Shown: positions 35,231 to 47,902 of the stretch, piece by piece
Position numbering within the stretch: position 1 is the stretch's first letter
How the letters are laid out: the number at the start of each line of letters is the position of its first letter
Assembly (NCBI RefSeq): GCF_048773025.1
Contig: NC_133564.1
Span: 36,792,645-36,856,644 of the forward strand
Reading direction: 5' to 3'
DNA from: Camelus bactrianus
Lineage: Eukaryota; Chordata; Mammalia; Artiodactyla; Camelidae
Length of the DNA stretch: 64,000 nt
Notes under the pieces: generated by a model
What the model saw: only the letters and a program-made list of their open reading frames with translations
Databases searched by the model: none
Told to the model about the DNA's origin: nothing
Position numbers and translations under genes: made by a program

Positions 35231-35600
35231 ACAGGATATAATCAACATTTATAGAATACCAAAGACATCAGAATACACATTCTTCTCAAGCTAACATGAA
35301 ACATTCACCAAGATAAACCTCATTATGGATCATTAAACACGCCTTAAGAATTGAAAGGAACAGAAATGTTACAATGTATGTCTCAGACTACAGTGAAATT
35401 AAACTAGAAATCAACAATGGAAAGATAGCTGGAAAGTCCTAAAATACCTGGATAGTAAACAACAAACTTCTACATTATACATAGGTCAAGTAAGTCTCAA
35501 GAGGGATTTTAAAATGTATTCAATGAAATGAAAATAAAAATACAACTCATCAAAATTTGTGAAATGCAGTGAAAGTTGAAGGAGACTTGTACGACACTTT
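35231..35600 (+). mobile_element. Inverted 5' piece of the same L1 (ORF2, plus strand)
   Basis: Directly abutting the antisense L1 at 35230 is sense-strand ORF2 sequence from further upstream ('atcaacatttatagaatacc', 'tgaaattaaactagaaatca'). Opposite orientation and more 5' position fit the twin-priming inversion known for L1. Confidence 0.7.
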
Positions 35601-36244
35601 TGTCATGGTATATAATCTTATGGAGACCATAAACTCAATTTTGTGAAGAGGCAAAGAAGACACAAAGCAGCAGTTCCCAGGAATGGAAATGATCCTAAAA
35701 TTAAATTAAGAAATGATTTCAAAGCAAAGAACAAATCCAGGGTGTTGCCAGATAAGAGAAAAAAAAAAAAAAGATGGAGGGCTCAAATATGAAATGAAGA
35801 ATGTGACTGAAGAGTCTTTTGTTTTAACCTCAGAATCTTTAAGGTTGGATCCTTGGAGTATGACATAGTAAGAAAAAGACTCTCTGAGGAGATACAGTGT
35901 GTATCATAGATGCTGTCAAACAATTGGTTTTCTAGAAAGTTTAAGGGAGTTTTCCTCAGCCTTCTCAGCAAAAACCCAAGGTAGGGATAGGGCTACATTG
36001 AAAGTATTTGTGGGTTCAGCATTGTTGAGCCTTGATGAAGCTCACCTCAGAAGGCTTAGACCAAATCAGAGGGTATTTGTGCTAATGAAGAGCTACAGGG
36101 GCACCTGTTGATCCAGCCCTGGCATTCCCATGCATGACTATACTTTTATACATTTTTCCTTACCATTTTATTCTCTTCTCTGTTTTTACCCTTTGTTTTT
36201 CTTTTTTCTTTCTCATTTCTTTACCTCTTTTTGGACAGTTTTAT
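35601..36244. other. Intergenic, nothing recognised
   Basis: A-run at 35758-35772. The open frames at 35783-36111 are short, overlapping and unsupported. Confidence 0.4.
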
Positions 36245-36480
36245 GTAAGTAATGGACAGAGGACAGGCCTTGGAGTCAGAGAACTTGCATCTGAGACTAA
36301 GCTCTAGAACCAAGCTAAGTGACATAGAAGAGATTAGACCTAATCTCTTCACCTGAATAAATGTAAGGATAATATCTAATTTACTGTGTGATCATGAGAA
36401 TTAGAGATAGTAAGTGTATTCCTTAAAAGGTAGAAAGTGTCCAATAAGAGTGGCTGTTATATTATTTTTATTACTGTTAC
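36245..36480 (+). repeat. MIR SINE
   Basis: Follows the MIR consensus order: 'ggccttggagtcagagaact', 'ctctagaaccaagctaagtg', 'cctaatctcttcacctga', 'ataatatctaa', then 'agtgtccaataagagtggct'. Diverged, ancient. Confidence 0.75.
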
Positions 36481-37249
36481 TACAATTATGTTTATGTGGT
36501 TGATTTGAGTTCCTGGAGCAGCTGTTAGTAAACTCTACACTGAGTCTTTTTACTCTTTACATATTCTTTACTATGATTATTTTTATGAGGATGATTTAGA
36601 TTTTGATAGCTGCTATTGAGCTCTCTTAGTCTCTTTACAGCAGAGTATCCATCCCAAGATGTTATGAGTGCTGGCTGCTGGAAATGCTCACATGATCTCC
36701 CTTGAGAAATGCCTGGCAACCTCCTGTGTCTCCACTTCTCTAAAGATTTCTTCTTAGAGGATTCAAGCAACAAATCATCTACAGGAATTGCCATCTTATG
36801 CTTTGCTTTTAAGATACTAACATTAGAAAATTATTTTTTTAATTTTTATTTTTAATACTACAAATATATCTTAGGCCTTCCACTAGCAACCAAAGATACA
36901 TCAAGCCCTCAGCTAAAGAGAATGCTAATCTATACTGGATCAGTTTCCCCTTCTTGGCTCCACTTCTGGCACTATGGTGTGCAAGTCAGAATCACTCCTC
37001 AGCAAAACTGATGAAATTTTTTAAAAACCCATTTAAAAATAGTTGGCCTTATAAGCATAAAAAATGGAAGTGTTGCTACAGATATACAGCAAATAAGGAC
37101 ATATTTACTCAAGAATATTTACTAAAACTCCATAAAATGATGAGTCTTTAGTATTTGAAGATCTGTACTGTTACCTCCTCCACTCATTGAGCTGGGAACT
37201 CCACCCAGACTTGTACAACCAAGAACACAAATTTCTGACTCCCCCCAGG
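36481..37249. other. Intergenic, nothing recognised
   Basis: No exon or confidently named repeat. Confidence 0.4.
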
Positions 37250-39900
37250 TCCTGGTTGCAGGGTTGTCTTCCTGGGAAGGACAGGATATTAGCATTTCTC
37301 ATACTGTCCCATGATGCTTGTTGCTGAGGCAAAGTTCTGGACAAGTGCAGCCAACAGGTGGGGACTCCATCCTTACACCAAGTTTCCTCTCATGAGACAA
37401 AGGTTGTACCTTGGGCATGGTAGGACACTGAGGTCCCAATTGCTCTTGACTCAGCTCATAGGACAGGGGATTGTGCCAAGGGAGACAAGCCAAAGACACC
37501 TCGGGCTCTTGCTCATATATCCACTGAGCACTTAGTTCTTCAAACTGGACTGTCTCTTAGAATTGACCTATTGGTCCTTACTCCAGCACCAGAGTTGTGG
37601 CTTAGACATTTTTCCTGGGAGGAAAGGTAGTCCATAGAACAGAGAGCTCAAATTATCTCCCCAAAGGAGCCAACTTTATTTCCAACAGCATATGAAGTTC
37701 AAATCTAAGGGTGCTTTCAGAAACAGTAGAAGTGTTGGTGAGAGGCAATGGAGAGGAGACTGATAAATTCATTGAAGATGCAGGCTAAATGATAAGCCAA
37801 TTAGTTGCTGGAGAAAAATGAGAAAACAACTGCAAGAATTAGAGTCTGAATAAATTTCAAACATTGGCCATCAGGAACTGTCCCTTCATACCAGCCTGAA
37901 TATGATTGGATTAGGGTGTAAATAATTTATTCTCCAGGGCATTGTTACAAACAATAGAGCTTTTAACCAGCAGTTAGTGGTGTTTCATAGGTTAGTGTGG
38001 TCAGGTAACTAGACAAACACTGCCAAAGTCCTGCTAAAACCCTGTTATCCCAGAGTGGCTGGGCATATCCAAGGACAAATCTCTGAGGAAAAACATTAGA
38101 GGCTTTATTCTGTGTCTGTTTAGGGGATAGAGGGGGAGGAGCAGGGAACAGACATCACTAAAATAATCCAGTTAGTCCTTAAACAAGTAAACAAGCTAAC
38201 AACAATGACAAGCACTGAAAGAGTGGAGAGATGAAGTCAGTACCCAAAGTTTCTGCAATATCTAAAATGTTCATTTTCCAAAAAATATTTTGAGACATGC
38301 AAAATAAGCAGGAAATTATGGCCTAGATACCAGAAGAAAAGTAGGCAATAAAGCCACCTGCAGGAGTGACCAGATGTGAGAAAACAAGCCATTATAAATA
38401 TGTTCAAAGAAACAAAGGAAACCATGATTTTAGAAGTAAAACATGATGAGAGTGTCACATCACATAGAGAACATTAATAAAGAGACAGGAATTATTAAAA
38501 AATAACCAAATGGAAATTTGGGGGCTGAAAAGAGCAAAAACTGAAATTTAAAACTTTGCTAGATGGGATCAGTAATACATTTAAACTGGCAGAAAGTAAA
38601 AGTACTTAAGAATAGATCAATAGATATTATGCAATCCAAAGAACAGAGTGAAAAAAGAATGAACAAAAAATGAGCAAAGCCTCAGAGAAATGTGAGACAC
38701 TAATGTATACCAACAGACAAGTAAAGGCAGTACCAGAATAACAGAGAGAGAAAGGAGCAGAAAAATATTTGAAAAATTAGTGGCTAAAAATTTCCCAAAT
38801 TTACTAAAAAAATTTAAATCTATATATCCAGGAAGTTCAACAAACTGCAAGTAGGATAAACTTAAAAAGACCCATGAATAGACACATAGTAAAAATGCCA
38901 AAGAAAATTTTTAAGGCAGCAAGAGAAAAATAACTATGTGTATCATCAGAATAATAGAGGGCTGAAGGCAATAGGATAATGTATTTTCAGCCCTCAAATT
39001 TTAAAAAACTCTTAATCAAGAATCCTATATCCAGCAAAATTATCATTTAAAAATGAAGATGAAATAAAAAGATGTTCGGATAACAAAATCTGAAAGAATC
39101 TGTTGCCAGTAGACCTACCTTACAAGATATACTAAAGTTAGTTCTTCAGGCTGAAAGCAAGTGACCCAAGACAGTAATTTGAATACACACACACAAAAAA
39201 ACAAAGATCACTGATAAAGGTAATTATGCAATTATAAAGGAGTATAAATGCCTATTTCTTATCCTTTCTTCTCTTATCTTATTTAAAAAGCATAAAGCAA
39301 TATACATTTAATTGTATTTGTGGGCATATAACATACAGAAATGTAATATATTTACCAATACCAGGGCAAGGAGGTTGGTGAGAACAAACCAACATTGGGT
39401 TAAGAATTGACCCCAGATGTTTCACTTGAATCCAAAGGAAAAAATGTATAGAACCTGAAATGGAAAGAAGGCTAATATGAGAATAATTATACATATAACT
39501 TAAAAACTGTGTTCTACACTGGAAACTGACAAAACATTTTAAACTGACTATAACTCAATTAAAAAAAATTATACATATAAACTTGCTCTCGTTTCTCCTC
39601 TCAGTTTCTTTAAAAGGCACAAAATTACATAAAGGTATAATAATTATACTGATGTATTGTTGGGCTTATAACATGCATAGAGATAATACCTATGACAAGA
39701 ATACCACAGTAAGAAAGAAAAGAGAATATGGGAATGCTGTTTCTACATTCTCTGAAGTTGCTGGTGTAATTCTGAAACTGTTTTTGATAAGACATATATG
39801 GTAAGGCCTAAAGCAATCACTAAGTAAATAATTAAAAATATATAGCAAGAAAATCACTAAAGAAATTAAAAAGTAATTTTAGAAAATATTCCATTAATGA
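37250..39900 (+). mobile_element. HAL1 (half-L1) copy, nearly complete
   Basis: The 5' UTR part (37250-38200) has 'tcctctcatgagacaaaggt', 'tctccccaaaggagccaac' and 'gtgctttcagaaacagtaga'. The ORF1-like part (38200-39160) has 'aaccaaatggaaatttgggg', 'aaaatttcccaaatttact' and 'caagaatcctatatccagca'. The 3' part has no ORF2, matching HAL1, a LINE that carries only an ORF1-like frame. The copy is heavily mutated with no open frame. A 65-bp L1 tail is inserted at 39502. Confidence 0.7.
39502..39566 (+). mobile_element. Very short L1 tail insertion with target-site duplication
   Basis: About 65 bp of L1 3' end ('aaactgactataactcaatt' plus A-run) flanked by direct repeats 'aattatacatata(a)actt' at about 39485-39501 and 39567-39584. 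It is an extremely 5'-truncated L1 inside HAL1. Confidence 0.75.
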
Positions 39901-39984
39901 AAAAGAAAGCAATAATGCAAAAAAAAAAAAAAAGACTTGAGGTATAGAGAAAATAATAAATGGGAAGTGTAAATCCCATTGTTT

Positions 39985-40110
39985 TGCTTAGTTTTGTTTT
40001 TATGAATTCTGGATGCAAGTCCCTTGTCAGATATATTATTTGTGAATATTCTCTACCATAGTGTGAGTTGTCTTTTCATTTTCTTAACATTAAGTTTTTT
40101 AATTAATGCT
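39985..40110 (-). mobile_element. Small antisense L1 ORF2 fragment
   Basis: 'gaattctggatgcaagtcccttgtcagatatat' type sequence (39998-40035) is L1 ORF2 in reverse. Ends in T-rich sequence. Confidence 0.5.
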
Positions 40111-41100
40111 ATTTCTCTTTTTTTTTTTTTTCACTTAAAATGAATGAGAGCAAACAGAACATGTGAACAAATGTATAGATACAGGTGCTCTGGAAGAAAG
40201 GCATTAATACATGGCAAAGAAATGAGACTTGGCATTTTAACGCTGATCATGCCATCCTCAATGCCATAACACCAAATCTGTGCTTGCAACACAGTAAACT
40301 ATGTGTATCTGCTATCCCCTACTTCTCAAATCCAGGACTTATGAACTCAAATAAGAATTTGCCATCAAAACTCAAACTTGAATTCTTGTTCTAGGAATGT
40401 CTCCAGAAAAGAGCACTAATGTTTTTTGAATATTCGGTGTAAGTAGCTTTAATTGAAATAAGTCTTAGGAAGGAGTTACAACCCTTTCCCATTCCCACAT
40501 ACCTGGGTACACAAGACACAGTCATTTATTCCATATCCATTAACAGTTTACAGAGCACCCACTGTCCCCAGGCACCACATTAGGCCTTGGGATCCTGAGG
40601 AGGAAAAGATACACTCTTACCCTCAAGGAATTTAGCCTAGTGAAGAAGACTGCCTGAATCCCCTAATAACCTCTCCTTCCATCAATCAAGGAAAGCATTT
40701 ACTAACTAATCATACACTTTCCTATCACAAACTACATACATATATGTAGAAAAGCACATGGACTCTAAGCATTTGAAAACAATCAGTTCAGGAGGGCCTT
40801 AGAGAAAATCTAGTCAAAATCTCTCATTTTATACCTGGAAACTTTAAACCCAGAGTGGATAAGTGATTTAACCAGGATCACGACAAGAGCTAAGATTAAT
40901 ACGGCACTTCCTATATGCCTAGAACTGCTTTAAGAGTATTGTTTATTTAATCCTCACCACAAGTCATCTTTCAAATAGAAAATTAAGGCACAGAGAAATT
41001 AACAACAAAAATCAAATAGCTCACAAGAGCAAAGTCAGGATTTGAATCTAAGTAGTCTTGCTCTAGAATCCATACTTAAAGTCACCATGCTATATTTAAG
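40111..41100. repeat. Intergenic with an ancient repeat and an antisense MIR (about 40830-41095)
   Basis: About 40505-40640 resembles the same ancient family seen at 41.6 kb ('acagagcacccactgtcccc'). About 40880-41095 follows the reversed MIR order ('gtttatttaatcctcacc', 'ttaaggcacagagaaattaa', 'caggatttgaatctaagtag'). Confidence 0.6.
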
Positions 41101-43100
41101 TAGCTATGTCTAAAGGCAGTCATGATTTTCTGACTCATGTTTTTACACTGTCTTGTTATTTTATACTTTCAAGGTTTCCAGCATCTCTAGAACCCATTGG
41201 TCAAAACTTGTCATAGAAATCTCAAGATATTATGGTACTTTAAAGTCACAAGATCCTCGATTTGGGAAAAATGGCTCAATTCAACTTGGATGTATATGTT
41301 ACCAGAAGGTGAAGATGAAGACATGCACAGCCATGAGAAATATAATAAGTAATCTTGTAATAAGTATTTTTTTAGCTTACTTTGACAAATTTTGCCACTT
41401 GTATCTCATTTCCTTGTTTTCCTGAATCACTCCCATGTACTCCTTCTCACTTCCAAATCCCAGTCTTTAAGTGTGTTAATTCCTCAATCAAGTAAGAACA
41501 TGTTAATGTAGACAGAGCTAGGGATTAAATCTTGAGAAGACACTGCACTATACAAGATAAAGAAGATGTGCATTTCAGAAGTCTCAGACTTTATTTCACT
41601 CATTCATTCATTATCTAACAAATATTTATTTGGTGCCTTCCCTATGCACAACAATGCAGTGGATTCTGGGGATGTGCTAGTCTATGTGATGGATGTGACC
41701 TTTGCCCTCCTGTGGTCCACATTCTTGCAGCATTCCTGCAGAAGAAGTTAGGGAACCATAGTTAAGCACTTGTAAACTCTCAACCTGCTAGGCCTCTGAA
41801 TGACGGCTGAGCTACAGGAGGATGAACAGAATGACTCAGCAAGACTGGGGACTGCTAATAGATGCTGTCACTCTCAGGTGTACAGACTACAGAGGAGAGA
41901 GCATATTATTTTGAAATGACAGTAATACACTGAGTGATATGCATGAACTATAAAATAGTTTATAAATAGAAATTATTTGCATTATGATTGTGTTTTGTCA
42001 GAATGCACACATTTTATTTTTGTCCTTGAGGACCCTGAAGAGCAAAATATTATATCTGATTATTGAATTGGTTAAGTAAATTAAGCAAATCCAGGGATTT
42101 TATTTGATAATCAAGTTCACTCAAAGACGAAGGTAAAATTGTAAAATTTATACCCACTTATATATTTGTTTTCATCCTTCAGTATGCTTCCCCTCTCACT
42201 TTTACTTGTAATTAATCTGTCTTTAACTGCCCCAGTTACACAGAGGCCTTTACCAGACACCAAAAGTTATTCTGCTCACAAAAACAACAGGCTTCCTTAA
42301 GCCTTAAGTTCTTTAATTTGCCCTTTAGGTCTCAATTTCTCTGAGAAATCTGCGAAGTCCTCTGCACTTTAACCCACTCTTTCATCTACCAATGTAAGAC
42401 TCAACTAATTTTGCCCTTCAATTTTGTAATGAGATAAAGGACACCTGATTTCTTATCACACTGCTCTTTTTCATAAGGTGACCTGGTTACATTCAGCTAT
42501 TATAAAGCGTATTTGAGTCATAGGCTCTGAACCATGTCAATATCCTGTATTAGAAGAGTCTACTCAGCCCTATATTTGCTCATATATCCAGCTACATATT
42601 TGCCTCTTTTTTTTTTTTAACTTTAAGCTTCTTGAGGGCACATGTCTTTTTGCTTATTTCTTACAGAGATCCCTCCAAAAACAATTTGGTAGAGAGAGTG
42701 AGTTGGATACAAAGAAGGTGGCAGAGATAAGTTAGTAGAAGAATAAGTGGATAATTGGAAGATGTGTTTGCATTTGGATACGTAGGATTCAGGAGACAAA
42801 GCCAAAGAGAATGGTGGTGTGGGGACACACTGGGGTTTGGTTAGCTAGTCCTCACTGATTTATCATGCCCAGCCTAATGGTCCCAGGAGGAATGCTTGGA
42901 GACTTGTGGACCCCAGAAGGGCAAAGGCCACATCCATCAAATGGACCAGTGTATCCTCAGAAACCAGTCCAGTGTTTTGTGCACAGTAGGCATAGAATAA
43001 ATATTTGTTGGATGATAAATGAATGAGTAAAGTGAAACGAAGTCTGAGATATCTGGAACATGAAATAGTCCTATCTTCTCTTCTGATATAGTCCAGGATA
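41101..43100. repeat. Pair of inverted related repeats (41581-41735 plus, 42891-43055 minus)
   Basis: The two segments align over about 160 bp in opposite orientation, sharing 'ctcagactt..tttcac', 'aacaaatatttatt', 'tgatggatgtg.cctttgccct' and 'ggtccaca'. They are about 1.15 kb apart. They may be an old local inverted duplication or two copies of one ancient repeat family. The remainder of the interval shows nothing recognisable. Confidence 0.65.
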
Positions 43101-45440
43101 GATACATTAAACACATAGAAAACAGAAACTCCTGTCTAGACTGTTAGTTGCTTGCCCCAGATATCACGGCCAGAAGAGCCACAAGCAGGACCCAAGATAC
43201 CAATTCTCATACACTTTCTGGCACATATCTCTTTTTCTCTATCTCTAAAATGTTCTGAATCTTGTTCTTTTACAATTTATTTTGATTCTTAAAAATTCTT
43301 AACAAACTATATATACACAAACATACACAGACACATGCATACATATTATGTCCTAGTCTTAGAGAATCAGTTAAGGTTAGAATTGAAGTTCAGTATTAAA
43401 TGTGTATTACAATTAACAGATAGCCTAATATTAGGCCAAGAAACACATGTGCACAAATACATACACACACAGTCATTGAGGAAAAAATGATGGGGGGGGC
43501 ATGGAATCAAGGTCTAGCTGGGACTAGACCTGGGTTACTTCTAATCAAAGAAATGAAAGAGTTGACTATGAGGAACCTCAGAAACCAGCTGCTTTCACAG
43601 TATCAGGAAAACTTTTGCCCAGATTTCAACATGGTCCAGGGAACACAGGTTGAATCCTTACAGGGATCCCAGCAAGCACTGTCTCAGTCACTAGCAGAAC
43701 CCATCAGGGCTTTTTTTGATCACTTCACAGGAGCTAAGGAGCACCAATTCTGCTTTAATTCTAAGCTTTCAGCCTGGCTTCACTTGCAAATATTTTCTTA
43801 GAAGTCTTCATTTTATGGATGGGAAAGAGACAATAGTCAATAAATGGCTGGCTCCTGTGTGGCAGATTTCAATATGGGACCCAGATGAAAGTACATATTC
43901 TTTAAATGGGATGCATAGGGAACTTTCAAAGAAATATTTGGACATCTTCCCAGAAGACAGATTAGCTGGAGATGGCGGGCATCCTGCTGCAGGAAATTGT
44001 GTTTTTCCTTTGAAGAAGAGCCTGGAAGGTCACCTTCCTAACACTTGTCATAAAAGGAAGGGATGTCATATAGTTAAGGCAGAGGGTCAATCAGCACAGT
44101 GGGTACTGAGAACACAGAGTAATTGGTCATGAATATTTAAGACTGGGACCATGATAAGGGATCAGCTCACACAGAAGTGCATAGCTGGCCTTGCACAATT
44201 ACAGTTTCTAGTCAAGTTACCTTATTCCAAAAACACGTTCAAAGTCCACCTCATTCTGTCCTTGGAATTCTCACCACTGAGCTCATTCTCAGGAGTCATT
44301 CTCAGAGTTTCTCCCAGGCCTGAGCAAAGCTCACCTTAAACTTCTGCAATCAGGAGATTGAAAAGGTCAGGAAAACATGGTGAAGTCTTTGATCAAAAAT
44401 AAATAAAAATTATTTATCAATGACAATATGCTCAATTATACACAGTTGAACCAGCAGGATGACTTTCTGAGAATGCAAAGCCATGAATGCATTCTCACTT
44501 TTGTTATTTTCTTTTGAACTGCTGTCTCAGTAGAACTAACAAACTTGAACCTTGATGTTGAGAAAATATTCCAAAGTAGTTTTTCAATTAAGCACTGTAA
44601 AGCTAGCCAAACTTTCCCAGATCCATGTTCCTATGCTCCTCCTTCAAACCTGCATGGCCCACCAACCTCTCCTCCACTTTCAGGTGCTGCATGCTTCCCC
44701 TGTAGAGTACATACCTCTGAGAAAAGGAATAATAATTCCTGTTTACCTTCGTATTCTGCCTCACCTCTCCAGAACTCCAGTGCTTTCTTTTATACACTGT
44801 AGACTTTCAATGTTTTAATTAATTTAAAGAAATAGAGAATTTTCCATTATCAGAAATAATTTTAGAATACAGAATTGGAAAATAACTATTAATACTGGAT
44901 AATATTCTCTCTTCCATTAATCATAAAAATTTTCTCATGACAGAGAAAACTGAACTCTTATCAAGGCAGCTACATGGAGCAAAGCTGATGACACTCAGAG
45001 TCTCTCTTTTTTATATGTAATTTTTATTTTTTGGTTGGTTTGGCTTTTATTGTTTTGTTTTGTTTTTCAGGGAATCAACTCAGAAGGGCCCTGCCAAACC
45101 TAGGAGTGAGTTGATTGTTCCATGTGGGTCATGCAGTTCAATAACACAATTTATAGTGATACTTTCATTTCTGTTATTTGTGACTGCTTGTGCCATTGGG
45201 CAGAGGAACTGACCTCATTGCTGCTCACAGTCATCCCCTTTATCATATGAATGTGAGGAGCCTACCCCTAGATATTTCCCCAAACCAATGAGATGCTGTA
45301 GAAAACAGATTATTTCTATGTCTGTTTCTTCTGGATATTCTCAGCTTACCAGAAAGAGATTGACTGAGCCCTGAGGGTGGATTGGTCATTTTAAGACAAT
45401 ATTTGGGGCAGATAAGGCAAAGGTATAGAATTTAGGTCTT
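43101..45440. other. Intergenic, unassigned
   Basis: Overlapping frames at 43487-43801 (104 codons) and 43716-44132 (138 codons) have no recognised motif. About 44620-44820 is weakly L2-like. No splice or promoter structure supports a gene. Confidence 0.35.
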
Positions 45441-45650
45441 TCTAAATTTTGCTTCTCTTTCATGAGACTCTTTCTGATTATTATCATCTGCACTGATCCA
45501 TCTGTTCATATAAGTAGTACCTGGTTGTTTTCTATGTGTTCATCTAAGTTCTGAGCTGCTTGAGGTCAGAAACCAAGACTGATGCTTTTTTGATATCGTG
45601 CTTGATATCTAGCATACTGATGGGCACAAAATGAGTGCTTAATATTTATG
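45440..45650 (+). repeat. L2 3' end, probable
   Basis: Has the L2-type 'ctgagctgcttgaggtcaga' and 'tagcatactgatgggcac' followed by 'tgagtgcttaatatttatg'. Strongly diverged. Confidence 0.5.
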
Positions 45651-47289
45651 ATGAGACTTCTAAACACAATTTTACACTTTGACAAATTTGGCTCTGGAAA
45701 TAGTGACTGAGTCTTTCAGAATTTTCTATGAACAGAATAATTGACTTTCTTTGATCAAAATAAATTGATCGAGGGTCCCTTAGAGAATATCAGATATTCC
45801 TCTAAGGACTTGAGCATATTTCAAGACTCTACCTGTCATGTTTAAAAGAGATTGCAATGTAGTCAAAAAACTGTGAACAGGCATAAAACACCAAGTGGTT
45901 TTGTATTTCTCATTATAAGGCCTACCCTGGGATGCCAGTAATTTCTGGTTCCTAAATATTCTCTTTTCTTTTGGGGCCCGAATCATGTGAGTAATATTAA
46001 AGTTCTTCAAGAAGAGCGTTTGAGGTTATTCAGTTTTCTCCCCACTGTAATGCAGGCAGCAGTTTATGTGAAGTGAAACAGGAGGAAGAAGAAACAAAGA
46101 AACATCTATTTGATGCTACAGTTTCAGAGGAGGATTCCCAGGAGCAATATCCCAAGTTCAGAAGCCCACTTTTTCCAGTGTTAGTAATATGTGTTGTTAC
46201 CATGGAGGGTGATTTTATTAATGAGAAATGGAATAAAATAAACACATTTATAAGCTACATATTTGAGATGAAACCAGAGTTGATATGGTTTTAATAAACT
46301 TGAGCATTTTATCTTCCTGCTAATGGTGACTTGGGTTACCAAGGATGGGAGTCACTTTTGTACTCATATCCTCATTGGAATTGAAATCTTAACAGATCAC
46401 CTAGTTTATAATCTCTTATTTTATAGATAAAGAGATTGACTCCCAAGGACGTTAAGTGACTCCCCCAAATCACATAGGTAGTGATATTGCTGTGACAGAA
46501 GAATGCATTCTCTGTTCATAGATTTGGAAGGGGAGAGAATATTCCTTTCTAAATATTCAAAGATACATATGGGAAATTAGACATTTTCAATTTTTAATGT
46601 AATGACTTCACAATGAGTATTTCTCATAACACTCACTTCTTCCCCTGTTTTATGTTTAATTCTGTAGCTTTTATTGTCCCCTCCAGATTGTAGTCAGTTT
46701 GAGGACAAAACCCAAATCTAAGTTACCTTAAGAAATCTGTCCATAAACTCATACTCTCATCTGTCTCACAATCATAAGCTCAATAAAAATTCTATCGATG
46801 ACCAAAGGAAGGGATGCTCTTTCAGCCTTTCCTCCAAGACTCAGGAAGAACAGGTGCCAGCTCAGAATGGAGTGGACAAAGATAGAATAGAGCAGTGTCA
46901 CTCCTTTTTAGGGTAATTCAATCCATAGTCCTAATCAGTCTCTGTCAGACAAATCTCTGTCTCATATAATGCAGTTGTGCTGTTTATTTTCATTTATACA
47001 AACTGATCAGATATGCTTCAAATGCTGAGTTTTTTTTATAGTTTTTATTTTATTTCTTTGGGAGGTTCCTGTAAAAACTTTTTTTTTTTTTTTTAATGGG
47101 AGTGTGATCCCTGTAGCAATCTGGAGATAGAGATGTTGCCTAATTGAATCAGAGTGTTGAGGATGAGAGTCTGTGCAAAAAGAATCAGTTAAATCTGGGG
47201 TGGGGATGAGAGTAGGGGTTGAATGAGGAAAACAGAAATTTTAAATCCCCCAAATTCCTGAATTTGGATTAATTTTCTGTTTGTTCGGC
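45651..47289. repeat. Intergenic with an antisense MIR piece at about 46385-46490
   Basis: 'tttatagataaagagattga' and 'gttaagtgactcccccaaat' match reversed MIR. T-runs occur at 47031 and 47080. Otherwise nothing recognised. Confidence 0.5.
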
Positions 47290-47902
47290 AAGGCTCTTTG
47301 TTACTTTTCAAAGGAAGGCCACTCAACTGTAGAAGGAAATGAGCAGGGCAGTAGATGGGTGTACTGGCAGTTTATTAGCCATAAAACCCTCTTTAAGAGT
47401 AAAGCAAGACCCCTCTGCCACGGTATTCCCTCCCTATGTTGAGGGTAAGGATTTATGAGAAGCGGATGCTCCTGGAGGCCCAGAATCCTTAATTAAACAT
47501 CTTAGTTTAATACAAGTGTAAACTGTCACATGGCCCTGCAGCCTTTCTAGGTATGAAGGGGCAAAGCCCACAAAGGAGCCAACACGACCTCCCATGCAGG
47601 GTCATTGCCTTCCTACTTTTGTGCTTCTGTAAAACTGCTTGGCTCTAGGAAAACAAAACTTACCCCTAAAATTCCATTGGTTCCCAAAAGCTCACTCCTA
47701 AATGGTTCCTTTCTAACACCTCATTTGCATATAGTGCAAACTTAATTGAAACCTAAAACCCTATAAAAGACTCTGTAAACCTAAAGACAGGGCCCAGAGC
47801 TTGGAGTGTTAACTCCTCTGGGCCCATTGGCATAATAAACCTGAGTTCTCCAACCCTCTGAGCATTGTTTGGTCTCTCAATAGGATTCAGGTTTCTGTAA
47901 CA
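47290..47902 (+). mobile_element. Retroviral solo LTR, class I-like
   Basis: Has LTR-type signals in order: TATA box 'ctataaaaga' (47761), AATAAA (47834-47839) followed by a CT-rich stretch, and a terminal CA at 47901-47902 ('ggtttctgtaaca'). No primer-binding-site sequence or internal genes follow, so it looks like a solo LTR. The left boundary is uncertain. Family assignment is by layout only; moderately diverged, perhaps of artiodactyl age. Confidence 0.55.
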
